Made by a program: the position numbers and the translations under genes. Under the pieces are notes generated by a model, which was not told the origin of the DNA, ran no database searches, and saw only the letters and a program-made list of their open reading frames with translations. A DNA stretch of 12,433 bases from Actinomycetota bacterium (GTDB taxonomy: Bacteria; Actinomycetota; Actinomycetes; JACCUZ01). Positions 7,648-12,433 of the stretch are shown here, one piece after another; positions within the stretch are counted from its first letter, which is position 1, and the number at the start of each line of letters is the position of its first letter. The stretch covers positions 1 through 12,433 of the forward strand of contig JAVEDA010000081.1 in the NCBI GenBank assembly GCA_030841195.1. The letters run 5' to 3'.

Positions 7648-8996
7648 TGAGCTACAACGCGCGCTTTCGGGTCTGGCGCGGTGACGACACCGATGGCGAG
7701 CTGGAGGACTTCAGCGTCGAGGTCAAGGAGGGTGAGGTCATCCTCGACATCATCCACCGGCTGCAGGCGACACAGACGCCGGATCTGGCCGTGCGCTGGA
7801 ACTGCAAGGCCGGCAAGTGCGGGTCATGCAGCGCCGAGGTCAACGGCCGCCCGCGGCTGATGTGCATGACCCGGATGAGCACCTACACCGAGGACGAGGT
7901 CATCACGGTGACCCCGCTGCGGGCGTTCCCGGTCATCAAGGACCTGGTGACCGACGTGTCCTTCAACTACCAGAAGGCGCGCGAGGTCCCCGCGTTCGCG
8001 CCGCCCGCGGAGCTCGCGCCCGGTGAGTACCGGATGCAGCAGATCGACGTCGAGCGGAGCCAGGAGTTCCGCAAGTGCATCGAGTGCTTCCTGTGCCAGG
8101 ACACCTGCCACGTGGTCCGTGACCACGAGGAGAACAAGGAGTCGTTCGCCGGCCCCAGGTTCTTCATCCGGCTGGCCGAGCTGGACATGCATCCGCTGGA
8201 CACCAAGGACCGCAAGCGCGAGGCGCAGGCCACCCACGGCCTCGGCATGTGCAACATCACCAAGTGCTGCACCGAGGTGTGCCCCGAGCACATCAAGATC
8301 ACGGACAACGCGATCATCCCGATGAAGGAACGCGTCGTCGACACCCAGTACGACCCGCTGGTCTGGCTGGGCTCGAAGATCCCGCGCCGGTCCGCGATGG
8401 CGGCCAGCAAGAGCCTCGCAGCGGGCGACACGGAGACCGCCGAGGCGCGAGCCCGCGAGCGGCTGCGGGACAAGCCGTCGGACGCTGCCGCCCTGCGCAC
8501 GCTCGCTGAGGCGTTGCGTGCCCAGGGCCGGTTCGGCGACGCGTCGAAGGTCACCCGGACGCAGCTGGAGCACGCGGGCCGCGGGCGGGTTGCCCGGATG
8601 GAAGCAGCCTCGGCGCACGCCTGGACCCTGCTCTGCGCGGTCGAGGACGGTGAGGTGGAGCTGGAGAAGGCCGAGGACGAGATCGCCACGACCCTGCAGC
8701 TGGCTCAGCGGCTCGCGAGCACCGGCACCGTGCTCGCCGGCACGCACGCGCTGCACAACCTGATGCACGGCCGGCTGGCCGAAGCCGTCGAGCACGCTCG
8801 CGAGGCGATCATCTGGGACCGGGATCGTTCGACCAGGGCCGACGACCTGGTCACCCTCGCCGAGGCGTTGGCCGGGCTGGGCGAGAGCGACGAGTCCGCG
8901 TCCGCGATGTCGGAGGCGCTGCAGCTGTGGCCGGACAACCCGCGGCTGACCGGCGTACGGGCCAACCTCGAGGACATGAACGTCCCGACGGCCTAG
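7647..8996 (+). CDS. sdhB: Succinate dehydrogenase iron-sulfur subunit (SdhB) with C-terminal TPR-like extension
   Basis: A 449-residue protein; Sdh1-type SdhB proteins are normally about 250 residues. Residues 1-247 form a complete SdhB: the [2Fe-2S] ferredoxin fold with Cys53, Cys58, Cys61 and Cys73, then a helical ferredoxin domain with Cys144/147/150/154 and Cys202/207/208/212 for the [4Fe-4S] and [3Fe-4S] clusters. It relays electrons from SdhA to the SdhC anchor. The remaining ~200 residues continue in the same frame and are alpha-helical with TPR-like pairs, for example AALRTLAEALRAQGRFGDAS and DDLVTLAEALAGLGESDES followed by LWPDNP. The ATG at 7647 is chosen because GGAGG lies 10 bases before it and it overlaps the sdhA stop; a longer in-frame reading from 7479 would run inside sdhA and lacks homology. 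The fusion is unusual; an adaptor or assembly role is only inferred. Confidence 0.93.
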   Translation: MSYNARFRVWRGDDTDGELEDFSVEVKEGEVILDIIHRLQATQTPDLAVRWNCKAGKCGSCSAEVNGRPRLMCMTRMSTYTEDEVITVTPLRAFPVIKDLVTDVSFNYQKAREVPAFAPPAELAPGEYRMQQIDVERSQEFRKCIECFLCQDTCHVVRDHEENKESFAGPRFFIRLAELDMHPLDTKDRKREAQATHGLGMCNITKCCTEVCPEHIKITDNAIIPMKERVVDTQYDPLVWLGSKIPRRSAMAASKSLAAGDTETAEARARERLRDKPSDAAALRTLAEALRAQGRFGDASKVTRTQLEHAGRGRVARMEAASAHAWTLLCAVEDGEVELEKAEDEIATTLQLAQRLASTGTVLAGTHALHNLMHGRLAEAVEHAREAIIWDRDRSTRADDLVTLAEALAGLGESDESASAMSEALQLWPDNPRLTGVRANLEDMNVPTA

Positions 8997-9051
8997 AGGC
9001 CAGCCGAACGGACGAGGCGGGCCCGGCCGATCGGCGGCGAGGACGAGCTGA

Positions 9052-9085
9052 TCGGGTTCCGGCTTCCGGGGCGCCCCTGGCCCGA
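9052..9085 (+). terminator. Possible weak terminator after sdhB
   Basis: Fifty-five bases after the sdhB stop, TCGGG at 9052 and CCCGA at 9085 can pair around a GC-rich interior that contains further short self-complementary stretches (CCGG repeats, GGGGCGCCCC). There is no T-run. It could end the sdh transcript, but the pairing is short. Confidence 0.25.
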
Positions 9086-9165
9086 CGTGAGAACCATCTC
9101 GAACCGGAGCATTTACCCCCATCGCCGCCGATATGGACGGGCTAGCCGGTCGACGGAGTTGCCCG

Positions 9166-9184
9166 GGCGACATTTTGCGTCGCC
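9166..9184 (+). other. Leader hairpin 1 upstream of the collagen-like gene
   Basis: GGCGAC and GTCGCC form a perfect 6-bp stem around a 7-base loop (ATTTTGC). It lies about 84 bases before the start codon of the collagen-like gene. If transcribed, it would sit in the 5' leader. No known riboswitch was recognised. Confidence 0.4.
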
Positions 9185-9201
9185 TTGACCCTCAAGTCCT
9201 C

Positions 9202-9236
9202 GCGAGCGCGACCGAATCACACGAAGTCGCGCTCGC
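9202..9236 (+). other. Leader hairpin 2 upstream of the collagen-like gene
   Basis: GCGAGCGCGAC (9202-9212) and GTCGCGCTCGC (9226-9236) form a perfect 11-bp stem with a 13-base A-rich loop. The stem ends 31 bases before the ATG and 17 bases before the GAAGGA ribosome site. It may stabilise the mRNA or act as a protein or operator site; neither can be chosen from sequence. Confidence 0.5.
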
Positions 9237-9267
9237 AGGGAGCGCCGGCTTCCGAAGGACTGATCTC

Positions 9268-10434
9268 ATGCGCATCACCTCTCCCGCGGCCGTCACGTCG
9301 CGAACTCGTCTCGCGGCCGCAGTGGTAGGTGGAATGGTCGTGCTCGGCGTGGCGGGGACCGGTGTCGCCACCGCAGCCAACGTCCACCCGACGGCCAGCA
9401 CGAAGGTCTCCGGCAAGATCACGGCCTGCGTCTCCAAGGCGACCGGGTCCACCCGGGTCATCACCAAGACCTCGAAGTGCCGCACCGGCGAGAAGGCGGT
9501 GCGCTGGATGAAGGGCATGCGGTTCCGCGGTGCGTGGAGCGCGCTGACGACCTACCGGGTCGGTGATGTCGTGACCTCGGGCGGCGCGTCGTACATCGCC
9601 CGCAAGAAGACCAAGGGCGCGGCGCCCGGCGTCGCCCCCACGACGTGGGTACAGCTGTCCACCGCGGGCCGCGCAGGCGCGACTGGCGCCACCGGTGCGA
9701 CGGGTGCGACCGGTGCCACCGGCGCGACTGGTGCTACCGGCGCTCAGGGTGCTACCGGCGCTCAGGGTGCCATGGGCCTGCAGGGTCTCCTCGGCGCCAT
9801 GGGCCCGCAGGGTGTCATCGGCAACGTCGGCCCGCAGGGCCTGGCGGGAGCTGACGGTACGGACGGTGCGATCGGTGCCGACGGTGCGATCGGCCCGCAG
9901 GGTCCGGCCGGTGCCGCCGGTGCAGCCGGTGCGATCGGCCCCCAGGGTCCGGCCGGCGCCGCCGGTGCAGCCGGTGCGATCGGCCCGCAGGGCCCCGCTG
10001 GCGCCGCGGGTGCCGCCGGTGCTGACGGTGCGATCGGCCCGCAGGGCCCGGCCGGTGCCGACGGTTCAGACGGTGCAGACGGTGCAGACGGTGCAGACGG
10101 TGCTATCGGCCCGCAGGGCCCTGCTGGCCCCGCCGGTGCTGACGGTGCTGACGGTGCTGACGGTGCTGACGGTGCGACCGGCCCGCAGGGACCGGCCGGC
10201 GCCGACGGCGGCAGCGTGCAGGGCAGTGCCGTTATTCAGTCGGGACCGGTGACCCCGGGCACGACCGCGACGCTGACCTGCAACGCAAAGAAGGTGGCGA
10301 TCGGCGGCGGCGCCGTCGTAGTCGGAGGGTCGATGACCGGCTCGTACCCGGGCAGGTCCGGGCAGAACTGGAACTGGACGGTGACGGCCACCGCCGGATC
10401 CACCAGCGTGGAGATGTTCGTGGTCTGCGCGTAA
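9268..10434 (+). CDS. Secreted collagen-like protein with CBM5/12-like module
   Basis: A 388-residue predicted secreted protein of unknown role. In order: a Sec signal peptide (about 1-37: basic start, hydrophobic AAAVVGGMVVLGVAGTG, cleavage likely after ATAA); a short Cys-containing segment with ITACVSKATG and SKCRTGEKAVRW (Cys54, Cys71), a pattern seen in other actinobacterial collagen-like proteins; a region at 88-130 whose spacing of Trp90, Tyr96, Gly99-Asp100, Tyr109, Pro120 and Trp127 resembles CBM5/12 chitin-binding modules; 60 uninterrupted Gly-X-Y triplets (134-313); and a C-terminal beta-rich-looking domain (314-388; Cys338, Cys387) that might trimerise. No LPXTG motif or C-terminal membrane helix is seen, so it is probably released or held non-covalently. 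The ATG at 9268 is chosen for GAAGGA eight bases upstream and the signal peptide directly after it; the frame is open upstream to 9133 but that part looks non-coding. Confidence 0.88.
   Translation: MRITSPAAVTSRTRLAAAVVGGMVVLGVAGTGVATAANVHPTASTKVSGKITACVSKATGSTRVITKTSKCRTGEKAVRWMKGMRFRGAWSALTTYRVGDVVTSGGASYIARKKTKGAAPGVAPTTWVQLSTAGRAGATGATGATGATGATGATGATGAQGATGAQGAMGLQGLLGAMGPQGVIGNVGPQGLAGADGTDGAIGADGAIGPQGPAGAAGAAGAIGPQGPAGAAGAAGAIGPQGPAGAAGAAGADGAIGPQGPAGADGSDGADGADGADGAIGPQGPAGPAGADGADGADGADGATGPQGPAGADGGSVQGSAVIQSGPVTPGTTATLTCNAKKVAIGGGAVVVGGSMTGSYPGRSGQNWNWTVTATAGSTSVEMFVVCA
9883..10017 (+). repeat. Three tandem 45-bp units within the collagen region
   Basis: Units at 9883-9927, 9928-9972 and 9973-10017 each encode GAI-GPQ-GPA-GAA-GAA. 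Units 1 and 2 differ at only two of 45 bases by eye; unit 3 has more silent changes. This points to recent tandem duplication of an older unit. Confidence 0.9.
10072..10170 (+). repeat. Two runs of 9-bp Gly-Ala-Asp repeats
   Basis: Three identical GGTGCAGAC copies at 10072-10098, and four identical GGTGCTGAC copies at 10135-10170. The two runs use different alanine codons (GCA and GCT), so each array probably expanded separately. Confidence 0.9.
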
Positions 10435-10449
10435 CAGCACGCGCGTGGA

Positions 10450-10478
10450 GGGCCGGCCGCACATTGTGCGGCCGGCCC
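10450..10478. terminator. Bidirectional intrinsic terminator between convergent genes
   Basis: GGGCCGGCCGCAC and GTGCGGCCGGCCC form a perfect 13-bp stem with a 3-base ATT loop. It lies 15 bases after the collagen-like gene's stop and 16 bases beyond the anti-sigma gene's stop on the other strand. There is no U-tract, as is common for actinobacterial terminators, so it can serve both convergent transcripts. Confidence 0.88.
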
Positions 10479-10494
10479 ACCGTGCGTCCCGACC

Positions 10495-11196
10495 TCACGA
10501 CAGGTGCACCGGCTCGGTCCGAAGCAGGACCGCGTCGTCGGCCACGGCCCGCAGCTCGATGGCGGCGATGTCAATGGTGGGGAGGTCCGTGCTGCCCACG
10601 ACCTTGGCATCCTCGCCGGGGAGCACGGCCCACTGCGCGAGGACCTGCGGGTCGCCGCCGTTGCGAGGCACGGCGACCAGCCGGTAGGTCTTCTTCACAT
10701 CGCTGCCCGCCCCGGTCGTCGGCCCGACCCAGCGACAGTCCAGTGACACCTTGGTCCCCCAAGCGGCCGGCGTCACGTCGAGCCTCGCGGTGACCGCCGC
10801 CGGACGGACCGGCGTCATCGCGACACTGACCCCTGCCGGTGGTTGCGTTCTGCTGTGGGTGACTCCGACGACGACTGCCAAAGCGACCAAGGACGCAGCC
10901 ACTGCACCTGACGCCACCAGCCGCAGCGATCGGCGGCGGCGCTCGGCCCGAGCCGTCCTGATCAGCCGCGGCAGCAGCAGGTCCGGCGGCGGTTCGCGGT
11001 CCGCGCCCGGCTGAAGCACGCGAACGAGCGGGACCATGTCCAGCAGGTCCGTGAGGCCGGACAGCTCGGCGACGTTCTCAGTGCAGCGGGGACAGTGCTC
11101 GAGGTGCGCCTCGAACGCACGGCGGTCCTCGCCACTGAGGGCGCCCATCACGTACGCGGCGTCATCGTGGATGAACGGGTCGACGTCGTCGCTCAT
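10495..11196 (-). CDS. rslA: Zinc-binding transmembrane anti-sigma factor, RslA-like
   Basis: A 233-residue membrane anti-sigma factor that should hold the co-encoded ECF sigma factor inactive. The cytoplasmic N-terminus has DDAAYVMGALSGEDRRAFEAHL and the zinc anti-sigma (ZAS) motif His31-x3-Cys35-x2-Cys38 (HLEHCPRC). One membrane helix follows a basic RRRR cluster (about 91-112, SLRLVASGAVAASLVALAVVVG). The outer domain (about 115-233) includes AAWGTKVSLDCRWV and resembles the extracytoplasmic part of mycobacterial RslA. In RslA, zinc loss or oxidation at the ZAS motif releases SigL; the same is inferred here. The ATG at 11196 overlaps the sigma stop in ATGA, so translational coupling fixes the start; the frame is open upstream but that part overlaps sigL. 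It ends beside the shared terminator. Confidence 0.93.
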   Translation of the reverse strand: MSDDVDPFIHDDAAYVMGALSGEDRRAFEAHLEHCPRCTENVAELSGLTDLLDMVPLVRVLQPGADREPPPDLLLPRLIRTARAERRRRSLRLVASGAVAASLVALAVVVGVTHSRTQPPAGVSVAMTPVRPAAVTARLDVTPAAWGTKVSLDCRWVGPTTGAGSDVKKTYRLVAVPRNGGDPQVLAQWAVLPGEDAKVVGSTDLPTIDIAAIELRAVADDAVLLRTEPVHLS

Positions 11197-11705
11197 GCCG
11201 TCACCCCCATCTCCTGCATGGCCAGTCTCAACGCGCGTAGTGCGTAGTGCGTGCGTGATTTCACGGTGCCTGCGGGTACGCGCAGAACGTCCGCGGCCTC
11301 GGCTGTGGAGCGTCCGCGGTAGTAGCACTCGACGATGACGGCCCTGTGCTCAGGTGTCAGCCGGTCGAGGGCCTCGGCGATCATCCACTGGTCCAACAGG
11401 GCGTCCACCTGGTCGGCTTCCGGCTGCTCCGGCGGTTCGTCCACGGTGATCTCCCGCCGCGAGCGTGCGCTGCGCCACTCGTCCACCACGATGCGACGGG
11501 CGACTGTGAACAACCACGCACGCGCGGACCCCTGCTCCTCATCGAGCACCGACGGCTTGCGCCAGGCGCGCAGCAGGGTCTCCTGCACCACGTCCTGTGA
11601 TCGAGCGCGGTCGCCGGTCAGTCGCAGCACGAAAGACCAGAGCTGCCCGGCGTACTGATCGTGCAAGGCGCGCAGGAGCTGCTCGTCCCGGTCTGGTCCG
11701 GTCAT
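11193..11705 (-). CDS. sigL: ECF-type RNA polymerase sigma factor, SigL-like
   Basis: A 170-residue group IV sigma factor with only regions 2 and 4. Region 2 (about 12-80) includes LRLTGDRARSQDVVQETLLRAW and ARAWLFTVARRIVVDEWRSAR. Region 4 (about 108-165) includes LTPEHRAVIVECYYRGRSTAE and the helix-turn-helix DVLRVPAGTVKSRTHYALRAL. Motifs and ending (LQELGVT-like, here MQEMGVTA) are close to M. tuberculosis SigL, and the next gene is RslA-like, which supports the symbol. Its own promoter (11718-11745) carries a SigL-type consensus, implying autoregulation. The start is given as ATG 11705; two in-frame GTG codons at 11711 and 11708 directly precede it. No Shine-Dalgarno is present, and the -10 element ends only 12 bases before the ATG, so the mRNA may be leaderless and begin at one of these GTG codons. 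Confidence 0.93.
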   Translation of the reverse strand: MTGPDRDEQLLRALHDQYAGQLWSFVLRLTGDRARSQDVVQETLLRAWRKPSVLDEEQGSARAWLFTVARRIVVDEWRSARSRREITVDEPPEQPEADQVDALLDQWMIAEALDRLTPEHRAVIVECYYRGRSTAEAADVLRVPAGTVKSRTHYALRALRLAMQEMGVTA

Positions 11706-11717
11706 CACCACGGCTTG

Positions 11718-11745
11718 GACACGAGGCAGCAAGGCATTCGGTTCA
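11718..11745 (-). promoter_or_regulatory. SigL-type promoter for the sigL-rslA operon
   Basis: On the minus strand TGAACC (11745-11740) is followed by exactly 16 bases and CGTGTC (11723-11718). This equals the mycobacterial SigL consensus as recalled (TGAACC, about 16-18 bases, CGTGT). Transcription would start near 11712-11711, at or just before the sigL start codon. Confidence 0.82.
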
Positions 11746-11754
11746 CGGTGAACC
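11740..11754. promoter_or_regulatory. Palindromic fusion of two divergent -35 elements
   Basis: GGTTCAC-G-GTGAACC is a perfect inverted repeat of 7-base arms around a single G. Each arm contains the -35 hexamer TGAACC of one of the two divergent promoters. Sigma region 4 could probably not occupy both at once because the hexamers are only three bases apart. Confidence 0.85.
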
Positions 11755-11776
11755 CACGTGCGGCCGGTCCCGTGTT
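11749..11776 (+). promoter_or_regulatory. SigL-type promoter for the secreted EF-hand-like gene
   Basis: TGAACC (11749-11754) is followed by exactly 16 bases and CGTGTT (11771-11776), the same architecture as the promoter facing the other way. Transcription would begin near 11783, giving a leader of about 28 bases that contains the GGAGGAAG ribosome site at 11801-11808. Confidence 0.82.
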
Positions 11777-11810
11777 CCCCGCCGACCACCCACACCCGTT
11801 GGAGGAAGCC

Positions 11811-12433
11811 ATGCCAAGCATTCGCACCATCACCACCGCCGCCGCTGCTGCCGCCGCGCTCGGCAGCGGGATGTTCCTCGCCCCGTCCGGCGCCGAGGCC
11901 CGCCAGAACGGCGGCGGAAACAAGCCCGTCGACATCGAGGTCTTCGCCCCCGAACAGGGGGCCAACGCCGGCCTAGCCGGCACCGGCTGGTTCGTCGACA
12001 TGGAGGTCGACTTCCCGGCCGGCAGCCTCGCCGCGACCGGTTTCAACGGCCTGCAGCTCACCGGCCCGGCCGGCCACAACAACATCCCGCCCGCCGCTGG
12101 CGCATTCGGGACGGGGCGCGACGACAAGATGCCCGGGCTCGTGGTCCTGACGTCCACGACCTCGAGCACCCTTCCTGGCTTCTCTGGCCCAGGGACCAAC
12201 CTGGCCGGTCTGTTCAACCTCACCGGCGTCACCAACCGGGACTCCCAGGAGACCGAGCTGTGGGACACCTGGCTCGTGGGGGCACCTGTCGCTGGCAGCA
12301 ACGTCGACACGGTGCTCACGGTGGCCGTCATCGACGACCTGAACCACGACGGCATCTACAACGACGCACCGAACGTCGTGACCGACGCGAACGGTGACGG
12401 CCGGATCGACCGGCGCGACCTCGAGGCCCTCGG
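11811..12433 (+). CDS. Secreted protein with EF-hand-like calcium-binding loops (3' end beyond window)
   Basis: I do not recognise a named family. 207 complete codons are visible and the frame is open at the right edge. The ATG at 11811 follows GGAGGAAG. Residues 1-30 form a signal peptide: Arg5, then a seven-alanine hydrophobic core, with cleavage likely after AEA. The middle, about 38-170, is rich in Gly, Thr and beta-type segments (VDIEVFAPEQGAN, GWFVDMEVDFPAGS, LWDTWLVGAPV). Two acidic loops follow: DLNHDGIYND (176-185) and DANGDGRIDRRD (192-203). The second fits an EF-hand/dockerin-type loop with Asp192, Asn194, Asp196, Ile199 and Asp203. Calcium binding is thus likely but inferred. It is divergent from sigL and has a matching SigL-type promoter, so it is the best local candidate for a target of that sigma factor. 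Confidence 0.85.
   Translation, partial: MPSIRTITTAAAAAAALGSGMFLAPSGAEARQNGGGNKPVDIEVFAPEQGANAGLAGTGWFVDMEVDFPAGSLAATGFNGLQLTGPAGHNNIPPAAGAFGTGRDDKMPGLVVLTSTTSSTLPGFSGPGTNLAGLFNLTGVTNRDSQETELWDTWLVGAPVAGSNVDTVLTVAVIDDLNHDGIYNDAPNVVTDANGDGRIDRRDLEAL

Larger units (their letters stand above)
9667..10206 (+). repeat. Collagen-type Gly-X-Y coding repeat (60 triplets)
   Basis: The 9-base period GGN-NNN-NNN runs without interruption for 540 bases. It starts with seven GAT triplets (after one GRA), passes through mixed GPQ/GLQ/GVI triplets, then blocks of GAI-GPQ-GPA-GAA-GAA and runs of GAD. Proline appears only in the X position. Confidence 0.95.

Noticed and set aside
9085..9110. Two GAACC boxes upstream of the collagen-like gene as a possible SigL promoter
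   Set aside because: Neither is followed at 16-18 bases by CGT; the second leads to CGCCGC, so the match fails.
9667..10206. Repeat array considered as CRISPR or a non-coding minisatellite
   Set aside because: The 9-base period keeps a single open frame of Gly-X-Y triplets with silent codon changes; there are no spacers.
11706..11795. Longer sigL start at 11795
   Set aside because: It would lie upstream of the promoter-like -35/-10 pair and adds residues unlike the SigL family.

Overview
The window is very GC-rich and dense in genes. Several loci have a strongly actinobacterial character: an Sdh1-type succinate dehydrogenase, a SigL/RslA-like sigma and anti-sigma pair, and a GAF-PP2C-kinase regulator. 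The most likely source is a Nocardioides-like member of the Propionibacteriales or a relative. That placement is inferred from gene content and composition, not from any marker gene.

Layout. Positions 1-899 (minus) hold the 5' part of a DppC/OppC-type ABC permease that runs off the left edge. Positions 1101-4694 (minus) hold typA/bipA, preceded by a GAF-PP2C-HATPase regulator. A 195-base divergent intergenic region follows. Positions 4890-8996 (plus) form a tight sdhC-sdhA-sdhB operon for a type-F (Sdh1-like) succinate:quinone oxidoreductase. Its iron-sulfur subunit carries an extra C-terminal domain of about 200 residues that looks like TPR repeats. Positions 9268-10434 (plus) encode a secreted collagen-like protein behind a leader with strong hairpins, ending at a near-ideal bidirectional terminator (10450-10478). 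Facing it on the minus strand is an ECF sigma factor and zinc anti-sigma pair resembling mycobacterial SigL-RslA (11705 to 10495), joined by an ATGA overlap. Diverging from sigL is a secreted protein with EF-hand-like calcium loops that runs off the right edge.

The most striking signal is the 105-base region between sigL and the secreted EF-hand gene. It contains two divergent promoters, each reading TGAACC - 16 bases - CGTGT, which match the SigL promoter consensus known from mycobacteria. Their -35 elements are fused into one palindrome, GGTTCAC-G-GTGAACC (11740-11754). The inference is that SigL drives its own operon (sigL appears almost leaderless) and a secreted, probably calcium-binding protein from one shared control site. 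The second notable signal is the SdhB-TPR fusion, and the third is the two-domain collagen-like surface or secreted protein with recently duplicated repeats.
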